DNA from: G020348385 sp964410125
GTDB taxonomy: Bacteria > Acidobacteriota > Aminicenantia > Aminicenantales > Aminicenantaceae
Direction: 5' to 3'
NCBI GenBank assembly: GCA_964410125.1
Contig: CAYPGQ010000008.1
Coordinates: 1-64,000, forward strand
DNA: 64,000 nucleotides
In this document: positions 34,853-42,911 of the stretch, piece by piece
Layout: every line of letters starts with the position of its first letter
How positions within the stretch are numbered: the first letter of the stretch is position 1
Made by a program: the position numbers and the translations under genes
The notes under the pieces: generated by a model
Seen by the model: only the letters and a program-made list of their open reading frames with translations
What the model was told of the DNA's origin: nothing
Database searches by the model: none

Positions 34853-36058
34853 TCAGTAATCGCTAGTCATGATAAACAGGGGCTTATCAGTGAAGCTCTT
34901 GTAATATGGCCGAAGCCTTTCTGTGTTGTAATATTTGGCCACATCCACCACTTTTTTAGTGCTGGTGACCGATTCGATCGGGACGTTACCATACTTCCCA
35001 TTCCTCAGGCTGACCAGACGCCCCGCCGTTCCTCCCAAAACAAGGTCCAAAGCCAGATTTCCAAAAGCCATCGGGACAATGGAATCGATTGCATCCGGAT
35101 CACCACAGCGCACAAGATAGCTCAGTCTCTGGTTAATCAAGTTGATCTGACGGCCGTTGTTGTATTTTGGGGATAGTTTTTTTAGCTGGTTGGAAACCAA
35201 ATCTCCGATGCCGCCGAGTTTTTTGTGGCCATACATGTCCTGACCATCGGTCTCGAATACCATATCCCCATCCTCGAAAATGGCCCCTTCAGAGACCAGC
35301 ACCACCGAATAATGACTAGGATTAGTTTTCCTGTCCTCAGTCAGAAGTTCGCACAGCCGTTCTATGCTAAACTTATATTCAGGGATGACACAGCGGTTAG
35401 CGGCTCCTGCCATGGTCGGCAGAAGGGCCGTAAATCCCGCATACCGACCGAATACTTCGATGACGAGAAACCGCTCGTGCGATCCAGCCGTGGTTCGAAG
35501 GGCATGAGTTAGGGATATAGTCCGGGTCACACAGGTGCTGAAACCTATGCAATAGTCTGTTCCTGGCACATCATTGTCCATGGTTTTGGGAATACCGATA
35601 ACTTTGATCCCTTTTGTGTGAAGGTGAACGCCATAACTTAAGGTGTCATCACCTCCTATGGGAATAAGATAATCTATGTCGAGGGCATCCAGATTTTTGA
35701 GTACTTCAGGGGTCAGATCGTTAATTTTCTGGTCGTATTTATCCCTGAGGTGCTCGGGTACATTGACATCGGGAACATGGCTGGGGCGAGTACGGGAGGT
35801 ATGAAGAAATGTCCCGCCTGTCCGGCCCACCTTGTTGACAAGCTCTTCTGTCAACACTTGGCAGTGTGTTGTGTCGGGATAAGCGATCTCTCTGTTCATT
35901 TCGATCAAACCGGCCCATCCATTTCTAATGCCGATCACTCCGAATCCCTCCCTTATCGCTCGGATAGTAACAGCCCGGATGGCTGGGTTCAATCCTGGGA
36001 CATCCCCTCCGCCGGTGAGAATCCCGATCCTGCCTTTTAATTTTTTCACGTTTGCCAT
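34853..36058 (-). CDS. 6-phosphofructokinase, pyrophosphate-type active-site residues
   Basis: Glycolytic phosphofructokinase (fructose-6-phosphate to fructose-1,6-bisphosphate), cytosolic. ILTGGGDVPGLNPAIRAV and VFGRYAGFTA are family landmarks. The phosphoryl-donor site reads IPIGGDDTLSYG (Asp138) and IPKTMDND (Lys158); ATP-dependent enzymes have Gly and Gly/Ala-type residues there, and Asp plus Lys is the signature of pyrophosphate-dependent enzymes, so PPi may be the donor. The start at 36058 (MANVKK) is chosen because AGGAGA precedes it; the 36076 reading begins with TTG inside the leader. The promoter with an overlapping dyad is at 36079-36107. Confidence 0.9.
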   Translation of the reverse strand: MANVKKLKGRIGILTGGGDVPGLNPAIRAVTIRAIREGFGVIGIRNGWAGLIEMNREIAYPDTTHCQVLTEELVNKVGRTGGTFLHTSRTRPSHVPDVNVPEHLRDKYDQKINDLTPEVLKNLDALDIDYLIPIGGDDTLSYGVHLHTKGIKVIGIPKTMDNDVPGTDYCIGFSTCVTRTISLTHALRTTAGSHERFLVIEVFGRYAGFTALLPTMAGAANRCVIPEYKFSIERLCELLTEDRKTNPSHYSVVLVSEGAIFEDGDMVFETDGQDMYGHKKLGGIGDLVSNQLKKLSPKYNNGRQINLINQRLSYLVRCGDPDAIDSIVPMAFGNLALDLVLGGTAGRLVSLRNGKYGNVPIESVTSTKKVVDVAKYYNTERLRPYYKSFTDKPLFIMTSDY

Positions 36059-36078
36059 AGCCGTCTCCTGATTCAATT

Positions 36079-36107
36079 ACATTACGCTCAGAATGATGTA
36101 ATGTCAA
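36079..36107 (-). promoter_or_regulatory. Promoter of the phosphofructokinase gene with overlapping operator-like dyad
   Basis: On the - strand TTGACA (36102-36107 in window coordinates) is followed after 17 bases by TAATGT (36079-36084). The same segment carries an inverted repeat ACATTAC/GTAATGT (36079-36085 and 36098-36104) with a 12-base spacer that covers the -10 hexamer and touches the -35 hexamer, as repressor operators often do. Confidence 0.55.
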
Positions 36108-36170
36108 TCAAGGAGCGGTTTTCAAAAATTTCTGTGTATGTAATCGTTTTCGCCGCATCGCTGCACTACT

Positions 36171-36275
36171 TTGTATGCTCTGTTTAACCGCGCCGTTGAA
36201 GCAGGATGTGAAGTGGCATACCCATTGATGGATACCTTTTGGGGTGACCGGAACGGTAAGGTCAAAGATCCGTAA
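36171..36275 (+). pseudogene. C-terminal remnant of a VOC/PhnB-like protein gene
   Basis: The + strand reads LYALFNRAVEAGCEVAYP followed by LMDTFWGDRNGKVKDP and a stop. This is the characteristic ending of PhnB-like vicinal-oxygen-chelate proteins (A-x-x-AGA-x-x-x-x-PL-x-D-x-FWGDR-x-G-x-x-x-DP-x-GH), cut just before the metal-ligand GH-x-W segment. Upstream the frame is closed by a stop at 36141, so only about 34 codons remain. Confidence 0.65.
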
Positions 36276-36283
36276 TAAAGCCT

Positions 36284-37585
36284 TCAGGATAAGGGAGAGT
36301 TTTTCTGTTTTTCAAGAAAATCCAGAATCTTTTGATTCACCAGCTCTGCCTGCACAACGGATAGATCGTGTCCTGCCCCAGGAATGATTTCTGTTTTTAT
36401 TTGGGGTGCTATGGATTTCAAACGTTCTACGGCTTCGTAAGGAGGATAAATCTTTTCGTTTTCGCCGACCATAAAGAGTACCGGCATTTTCAGGGATCTT
36501 AATTCCTCATCCGATAAAACGGTCGGACTGACCATCATTTTCGGCTTGAAGCTTCGAAGCCCCAGATCCAAGTGATCCACCCACTGTTCGGCGAATGCCC
36601 GGCTAGTTTCATCTTTTTTCCATAGATCTTCCAGAATGGAGTACACCCCTTTTTTAACAAAATGACGATGAGGCAATATGCTAATAAGGGCGGGCTTTAT
36701 GAATCCAACTCCCAGAGGAAGCAAAGTCGCAGCTGGTGCTAGGAGCACAATATTATCCAACTTTTCAGGATGCTTGAGTGCGTATTGACTTGTCAACCAA
36801 CCGCCATAGGACAGTCCCATCAGGTTGATATTGTCGCCTAGATTGAGAGCCGAGAACAATTCATCCATCCAATCAACGAAGTCATTAGGGACTTTGAATA
36901 TTTTTGAGAATTCACTGCGGCCGAATTCATAAATGTTATCCACCGCATAGGTCCTGTAACTTTCGGATAAAGATTTTATATTCGGTATCCAAGAAAGCGA
37001 TGTGGCATTGGCACCATGCATAAGTACGAGGGGAGGTGCATCGACCTGTCCACTAATCCGTACAAATGTTCGCCCGTATGAGGTATCGATCATCCTGGTC
37101 TCTGATGCGACAGGCCAGTCCTTTGCGATATCATCATAAAACTCCAGATAACGTTGTTTTGCTCCTGCTGAACGAAAAGGGTGATAAGGCGTCATTTCTG
37201 AAAGGGCAAATTTTGCTATCAAAAGGGGAAAAGCCGCATTCATCATGAGGAAAACAATGGTTACTAGGGCGTAGAAATAGGATTTGTTGTATCTTTTCAA
37301 TGTGTAGTTTGTGTCCAATTGGCGTGATTTGATGAAAGCCTGAATCATGGAATACAGTTTTAATATAAGAAAAAAGATAATGACAACGGTCCACAACAAT
37401 AGTTCCTTTGGGCTTTTGAAAACAAGGATGGCAAACAAGCAAAAAGAAAACAACAACGCAATTTTTAGTAGAATCCCTTTAAACAGCTCTCCGTTGTAAA
37501 CCTGCCCTATGCCCATCGAAATCAGGCTCAGAAAAGCAGACAAAACCGGTTTTCTCCTCTTAGTTCCTGAATGGATGTGCATCAT
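36284..37585 (-). CDS. Membrane-anchored alpha/beta hydrolase with N-terminal TM domain
   Basis: A two-part protein. Residues about 1-130 carry three to four hydrophobic segments; the opening RRKPVLSAFLSLISMGIGQVYNGE resembles the small TM2/DUF5683-type domains with their GxGQxYNG motif. Residues about 150-430 are an alpha/beta hydrolase: PPLVLMHGANATSLSW, nucleophile elbow GLSYGGW, acid in LFMVGENEKIYPP and His in PGAGHDLS. The enzyme part would sit at the membrane surface. GGAGG lies five bases before ATG 37585. This domain pairing is not a classical one; substrate unknown. Confidence 0.85.
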   Translation of the reverse strand: MMHIHSGTKRRKPVLSAFLSLISMGIGQVYNGELFKGILLKIALLFSFCLFAILVFKSPKELLLWTVVIIFFLILKLYSMIQAFIKSRQLDTNYTLKRYNKSYFYALVTIVFLMMNAAFPLLIAKFALSEMTPYHPFRSAGAKQRYLEFYDDIAKDWPVASETRMIDTSYGRTFVRISGQVDAPPLVLMHGANATSLSWIPNIKSLSESYRTYAVDNIYEFGRSEFSKIFKVPNDFVDWMDELFSALNLGDNINLMGLSYGGWLTSQYALKHPEKLDNIVLLAPAATLLPLGVGFIKPALISILPHRHFVKKGVYSILEDLWKKDETSRAFAEQWVDHLDLGLRSFKPKMMVSPTVLSDEELRSLKMPVLFMVGENEKIYPPYEAVERLKSIAPQIKTEIIPGAGHDLSVVQAELVNQKILDFLEKQKNSPLS

Positions 37586-37733
37586 TAATTCCTCCGTATA
37601 ATCTTTATAATACCGACATTCTGCTATTTTGAATAGATTACTTGAAAATTTTAGTTGAAATTGAACCTCAATCCAAGATATTAATTATGAAGTGTATCCC
37701 ACATTTTATTTTATCCACTCAAGGAGGGCATCT

Positions 37734-40325
37734 ATGAGGCATCATTCTAAATTTCTACTCACACTACAAATATTTGTTGTGGCATTGGTTATTTTGGGTT
37801 TTGTGACTCAGATTGCCGAAGCGCAAAAAAAGGTCACGTCTCCCGAAGAATTTTTTGGATTCCAGCTCGGCAGTGACAGAAAAATGGCGCGTTGGGATAA
37901 AATCATTCACTATTTCGAAGTGCTGGAAAGGGAAAGCGGCAAGATCAAAGTCATCGATATGGGACCATCCACGATGGGCCATCCCTTTCTTTTGGTCATT
38001 ATCTCTTCTGAGGAGAACCTGGCCAACTTGGATCGCCTCCAGCAAGTGAATGCAACGCTTTCCGATCCGCGAGGAGTTGCGGAAGCAGAGATCAAAGAAT
38101 TGATCAAAGAAGGAAAGGCGGTCATGTGCCAGTCCATGAGCCTTCATGCCACCGAGATCGGGGGCACCCAGATGGCACCTGAGTTGACCTATGACCTTTT
38201 GTCCAGGGGAGATGAGGAAACACAGCAGATCCTGGATAACGTGATCTTCTTCATGATCCCCAGCTTCAACCCGGACGGCCAGATCATGGTCACCGACTGG
38301 TACAATAAAACTCTAGGAACAGAGTACGAGGGTGCAAACCTTCCCTGGCTGTACCACAAATATGTCGGCCACGACAACAACCGGGACGGCGATTTTCTCA
38401 ACATGATCGAATCGGTATACGCAGCCAAGATCATGTACAGGGATTGGGTTCCACAGGCCTACATCGACCATCACCAAATGGGAAGTTCCGGAGCCAGGTT
38501 TTATATCCCTCCCTACTGTGATCCAATTCGCCCGTATGCGGATCCTCTCATATGGAGGGAGCACAGCTGGTACGGAGCCCACATCGCCTACAAACTGGAA
38601 GAAAATGGCAAAACCGGTATCCTGAACGCCGCCCAATTCCCGGGATGGGGCCATTTCGGATGGCACTGGATTACTCCCTTCCACAACATCGCCGGCATGC
38701 TCACCGAGTCGGCCAGTACTCAACTGGCCTCCCCGCTGTACATCCATCCCGAACAACTGAGGGGAGGGTCGAGACAATTCCCAAAATATGAAGCTCAAAC
38801 AACTTTCCCGAGTCCCTGGCCAGGCGGATGGTGGCGGCTCCGGGATATCGTCGAGCAAAAGAAAATATGTGCTTGGGCTCTTCTGGACCTTGCGGCCAGA
38901 AACAAAGAAACGGTCCTCTGGAATGCCTATCTCAAAGCCAAACGGCAGACAGAGCGCGGGGCTCAAGGCAAGACCAAGGCCTATGTCGTTCCGATAAACC
39001 AGCATGATCCACTGACCGTGATCAAGATGATCAACACGCTACTTTTGTCTGGCATAGAGATCAAACAGGCCAATAGGGAATTTCGAATCGGAAACGCGAT
39101 TTATCCAGAAGGCTCCTTTGTCATCACTCTGGCTCAGCCCAAAATGGGTTTGATCAGGAACTTGCTCGGACGCACCTTTTACCCTGAAAACGAGTGGACA
39201 ATGCGTGACGATGGAACCCCGCTTCGGCCCTATGATCTGGCCACACACACGATGAACGAATTCATGGGAGTTCAAGTCGATCCGGTGGAGCAGGAAGCAG
39301 AGGGAGAGTTCCAGAAACTCGCTGGCCAGATCCAGATTTCTGGAAGGATCGAGAATGGAGGAAAAGGCTATGTGCTCGATGGCCGACTGAATGCCAGCTT
39401 CAAGGCTGTGAATCTCCTTCTTGAAAAAGGCGTAGCTGTCCATAGGATTGACAAACCTAACTCAGGACTAAGCCCGGGAGATTTTGTCGTTTATAAAGGA
39501 TCTGAGAGCGTTATAAAGGAGGTTGCGCAGAATACTGGCGTGGATTTTTTTGCTTTAAAGAACAAGATCGATAAGGGAATCCATGCGGTGAAAAAACCCC
39601 GTGTCGGGATGTACCAGCGCTATTACGGGGGAAATATGGACGAAGGCTGGACCCGCTTTCTCCTAGAGATGTTTTCTTTTCCATACACATCTTTGATGGA
39701 TGCCGAGATCAAGAAAGGAAACCTCAACGCCAAGTATGACACGATCATTCTTCCTCAGGATTCCCCGGGCATGATCATGGGCGAAGTCCCTGCCAGATAC
39801 CGACGTTATATATCGGATGTCCCTCCAGAATACAGGAGTGGAATAGGCCAGGAAGGATTAGCCGAGCTTAAGAAATTCGTGGAAAAGGGAGGAATGCTGG
39901 TCACTCTCGGTGAGGCAAGCAGCTTTGCGATAGAAAAATTCGGATTAGGTGTCCGTAACGTCATCGAAAACCTAAATTCTAAAGAGTTTTTCTGCCCTGG
40001 CTCCACGCTGAAGGTGAAGTTCGACAATTCACATCCTTTGGCCTATGGGATGCCTGCGGAGGGATTCGTGGTTTTTTATTCCAGTGAGGCCTTTGCCGTG
40101 ACCACCAGCTCGAACAGCGAACAGTACGAGTCCGTAGTGCGTTACAAAGAAAAGGATCTCCTGCAAAGCGGCTGGCTTAGAGGGGAAGGGCACTTGACCG
40201 ACATGCCTGCCATGCTCAATGTCAAACACGGCAAAGGCCAGGTAGTTTTGATCGGATTTCGCGCTCAGAATCGGTGTCAGACTCACGGAACATTCAAACT
40301 CCTGTTCAACACCATGATACGCTAA
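37734..40325 (+). CDS. Exported M14 family zinc carboxypeptidase
   Basis: Large secreted carboxypeptidase (863 aa). ATG 37734 follows AAGGAGG and starts a signal peptide; a longer reading from 37692 is not supported. The peptidase domain shows the zinc motif SMSLHATEIGG (His138, Glu141), FFMIPSFNPDGQ, DHHQMG with His246/His247 as third-ligand region, and the catalytic base Glu325 in MLTESAS. The remaining ~450 residues include a glutamine-amidotransferase-like C-terminal part (YDTIILPQ, GGMLVTLGEAS, GKGQVVLIGFRAQNR), common in this subfamily. It heads an operon with the M19 and class V genes, suggesting stepwise breakdown of peptides outside the cytoplasm. Confidence 0.93.
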   Translation: MRHHSKFLLTLQIFVVALVILGFVTQIAEAQKKVTSPEEFFGFQLGSDRKMARWDKIIHYFEVLERESGKIKVIDMGPSTMGHPFLLVIISSEENLANLDRLQQVNATLSDPRGVAEAEIKELIKEGKAVMCQSMSLHATEIGGTQMAPELTYDLLSRGDEETQQILDNVIFFMIPSFNPDGQIMVTDWYNKTLGTEYEGANLPWLYHKYVGHDNNRDGDFLNMIESVYAAKIMYRDWVPQAYIDHHQMGSSGARFYIPPYCDPIRPYADPLIWREHSWYGAHIAYKLEENGKTGILNAAQFPGWGHFGWHWITPFHNIAGMLTESASTQLASPLYIHPEQLRGGSRQFPKYEAQTTFPSPWPGGWWRLRDIVEQKKICAWALLDLAARNKETVLWNAYLKAKRQTERGAQGKTKAYVVPINQHDPLTVIKMINTLLLSGIEIKQANREFRIGNAIYPEGSFVITLAQPKMGLIRNLLGRTFYPENEWTMRDDGTPLRPYDLATHTMNEFMGVQVDPVEQEAEGEFQKLAGQIQISGRIENGGKGYVLDGRLNASFKAVNLLLEKGVAVHRIDKPNSGLSPGDFVVYKGSESVIKEVAQNTGVDFFALKNKIDKGIHAVKKPRVGMYQRYYGGNMDEGWTRFLLEMFSFPYTSLMDAEIKKGNLNAKYDTIILPQDSPGMIMGEVPARYRRYISDVPPEYRSGIGQEGLAELKKFVEKGGMLVTLGEASSFAIEKFGLGVRNVIENLNSKEFFCPGSTLKVKFDNSHPLAYGMPAEGFVVFYSSEAFAVTTSSNSEQYESVVRYKEKDLLQSGWLRGEGHLTDMPAMLNVKHGKGQVVLIGFRAQNRCQTHGTFKLLFNTMIR

Positions 40326-40402
40326 TTTCATATTGATAAACGGCTGAATTGCAGGGTGATAATATCGACACTTCTCTATGATTTCAGTGGAGGAGAATAA
40401 CC

Positions 40403-41542
40403 ATGAAAATCAAACGAAGAGATTTTTTGAAAATGGCCGGGACTGCAGCCATCGGATCAACGGGTTTGGCCAGATTTTCACCCCAAACACCCTCCGAACG
40501 ATTCGATCCGTTGAACGAAAAGGGGATCCACCCGATCTTGGAAAAGGACCACCCTTATATCTTTATCGACTCCTGCATGCAGATATGGCCTGATGCCCAG
40601 TTTCAGGATGCCCATCGATATGGCGTGGCTTCTTATGCGGTAACAGCTTGGGATCCGCATCTCGATCTGGATAGGGCTCTAGATGGCCTGATGTTTTGGC
40701 ATCTTGTTGCCCGAAAATACCCGGGATTGTCCATCGCATACACGCCAGAGGACATTATAAAGGCTAAAAAAAATAAAAAAGCCACTCTTATTTTAGCTTC
40801 TCAGTGCGGGGATTTTATCGGCTATGATGTTTGCCGCATCGAAGCATTTTATAGGCTCGGTCTTCGTATGTTGATTCCGGCTTACAGCCTGTCTAACAGG
40901 ATCTGCGGGGGTTGTCTGGACAGAACGGATCAGGGCTTGACGTCCTTCGGGCAATTGGTTGTTGAAGAATGCAATCGCGTAGGGTTCTTGCTCGACTGCT
41001 CCCATCTCGGAAAACGTTCCGGCCTTGAAATCATCGAGCACAGCCAGCAGCCTGTGGTTTTCAGTCATTCCTGCACAAAAGCACTCTCGGATAATCCCCG
41101 AAACATCGATGATGAGCAGATCAGGGCATGCGCTGCAAGAAAGGGGATCATCGGCTTGTCTCCCTGGGGACCGATGGTGCTGAAAACTGGCCAAACCAGC
41201 CGTCCCACTGTGGATGACTTCATCGACCATATCGATCATGTGGCCCAGCTGCTCGGCTCGACCGATAATATCGGTGTGGGAACAGACATGAGCTTGGGCA
41301 CTTACCCTGACCACGAGTACGATCCCTGGGGATCTCCCGTTTATAAAGATGTGACTGGTGCTTATGATAAATATGTTACCCCGAACATCCGCTCACCACT
41401 CCGCATGGTCGAGGGTTTCAGCAACTACGCCGAAGTTCTGAATTTTGTCGAAAAGCTTCAAAAAAGAGGGTACAGCGACGGGGATGCCCAAAAGATCCTG
41501 GGTTTGAACTACATGCGTGTATTCGATCAGGTGTGGAAGTAA
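40403..41542 (+). CDS. Tat-exported M19 membrane dipeptidase homologue with altered metal site
   Basis: Homologue of renal-type dipeptidases (379 aa). The N-terminus KIKRRDFLKMAGTAAIGSTG is a twin-arginine signal. Second-metal ligands are kept (His201 in DCSHLG, His222 in FSHSC), as is the GVGTDMSLG segment. The usual first His-x-Asp pair reads Cys58-Met-Gln60 and the bridging Glu position reads Gln134 (ASQCGD), so a normal binuclear zinc centre is unlikely. It may be a one-metal enzyme, use other chemistry, or be non-catalytic. GGAGGAG precedes ATG 40403; the gene follows the M14 gene by 77 bases and precedes the class V gene by 28. Confidence 0.82.
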   Translation: MKIKRRDFLKMAGTAAIGSTGLARFSPQTPSERFDPLNEKGIHPILEKDHPYIFIDSCMQIWPDAQFQDAHRYGVASYAVTAWDPHLDLDRALDGLMFWHLVARKYPGLSIAYTPEDIIKAKKNKKATLILASQCGDFIGYDVCRIEAFYRLGLRMLIPAYSLSNRICGGCLDRTDQGLTSFGQLVVEECNRVGFLLDCSHLGKRSGLEIIEHSQQPVVFSHSCTKALSDNPRNIDDEQIRACAARKGIIGLSPWGPMVLKTGQTSRPTVDDFIDHIDHVAQLLGSTDNIGVGTDMSLGTYPDHEYDPWGSPVYKDVTGAYDKYVTPNIRSPLRMVEGFSNYAEVLNFVEKLQKRGYSDGDAQKILGLNYMRVFDQVWK

Positions 41543-41570
41543 ACACAAATTTAAACATGGGAGGGATTCG

Positions 41571-42911
41571 ATGAGACGACAATCCATCCGTCATTTTACC
41601 GATCTTGAAGGAAATGTCAGTAGAAGAACTGTCCTTAAAGGGATGTTTAGCAGTGCTGCGGCAGGGATTTTGCTTCCCTATGAAAGCCTTGAAAGACAAT
41701 TATCTCAGTCTGAAACTCTGCAAGAGGCCGTGAAAAGAATAGGAGATAAGGAAACCGGTGATGAGCGGTTTTGGGGAATTGTCAAAAGGCAATTTATGAT
41801 CAGAAAAGGGTTGATCATGCTCAATGCAGCCAACCTTTGCCCATCGCCATTGAGTGTACAAAAAAAGCTTTTCGAACTGACAAAAGATGTGGACAGCGAT
41901 CCGTCGTTTACCAATCGTGCTAAATATGCTGGCATCAAAGAAGAAGTTCGTGAGGGGATCGCCAAGTATGTCAATGCCGATCCTGATGAAATCGCCCTGG
42001 TCCGGAATACAAGCGAGGGAAATAACATCGTGATCAATGGCCTTCGACTGGGAAAAGGAGATGAAGTCATCTATTGGGGCCAGAATCATCCGACTGCCAA
42101 CATTGCCTGGGATGTTCGGGCCGAACGTTACGGTTATCGTGTTGTCAGGGTTCAGACTCCGGAGAATCCCAAAGATTCTGAAGATTTGATAAAACACTTT
42201 GAACAAGCGATAACCACGCGAACAAAAGTTTTGTGTTTTTCGCACGTCTCGAATATTTCCGGAATCCGCCTACCAGCCAAGGACCTCTGTCAACTGGCGC
42301 GGTCTAAAGGGATTTTGACCCTGGTCGACGGGGCGCAAACCTTCGGGACATATCCCTTGTTCCTTCATGACATCGGATGTGATTTTTACACGGCCAGTTC
42401 CCACAAATGGTTTTGCGGACCGAGAGAGATGGGGATGCTGTATGTCCGAAGGGGAATGGCAGATGCTGTGTATCCCAGTATCGTAGGCGTAGGATGGGAA
42501 AATGCTCGCTCCAGCGGTGCCATAAAGTTCGAAACCCTCGGACAACAGGCTGTCGAACGGTTCGGTGCTATGCTGGAAGCCATCAAGTTTCACAACACAC
42601 TTTTGATGATCCGGATATCCACACGAGCCAGCATGCTGGCTGATGCTGTCCGGGATGGAGTAAAGAAAAGGATCCCCGAGGCTAAATTCATCACGCCTAT
42701 GGAGCATCAAAGAAGTTGGGGGGTTGTCATTTTTCATGTCCCTGGCATCGATCCATTGAAAGTATTAGAAATTCTATATAGAAAATACAATGTCGGGTGC
42801 GCAGTCATGGGACAAAATATCCGGTTTTCTCCCCATTTTTACAACACTTTGGAAGATATCGATAAAGCTGTCTTTGCAGTGGCACAAATTTCTTCAGGCC
42901 TAACGGCCTGA
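41571..42911 (+). CDS. Tat-exported class V aminotransferase family protein (isopenicillin N epimerase-like)
   Basis: PLP-dependent fold type I protein (446 aa). The core is a class V enzyme: LVRNTSEGNNIVINGL, FSHVSNISGIRLPAKDLCQLA, LVDGAQTFGTYPLFLHDIGCDF and the Schiff-base Lys279 in ASSHKWFCGPREMG. The start is ATG 41571 with GGGAGGGA upstream. The N-terminus has a twin-arginine motif VSRRTVLKGMFSSAAAGIL at about residues 17-35, implying export already folded with cofactor. It is the last gene of the M14-M19-class V operon, so an amino-acid or dipeptide substrate outside the membrane is inferred. Its 3' end overlaps that of the nitroreductase gene by 12 bases. Confidence 0.88.
   Translation: MRRQSIRHFTDLEGNVSRRTVLKGMFSSAAAGILLPYESLERQLSQSETLQEAVKRIGDKETGDERFWGIVKRQFMIRKGLIMLNAANLCPSPLSVQKKLFELTKDVDSDPSFTNRAKYAGIKEEVREGIAKYVNADPDEIALVRNTSEGNNIVINGLRLGKGDEVIYWGQNHPTANIAWDVRAERYGYRVVRVQTPENPKDSEDLIKHFEQAITTRTKVLCFSHVSNISGIRLPAKDLCQLARSKGILTLVDGAQTFGTYPLFLHDIGCDFYTASSHKWFCGPREMGMLYVRRGMADAVYPSIVGVGWENARSSGAIKFETLGQQAVERFGAMLEAIKFHNTLLMIRISTRASMLADAVRDGVKKRIPEAKFITPMEHQRSWGVVIFHVPGIDPLKVLEILYRKYNVGCAVMGQNIRFSPHFYNTLEDIDKAVFAVAQISSGLTA

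Noticed and set aside
38313..39005. 230-codon open frame on the - strand inside the M14 peptidase gene
   Set aside because: It is antisense to a well-conserved + strand coding sequence with clear catalytic motifs, has no ribosome-binding site, and its translation resembles no family.
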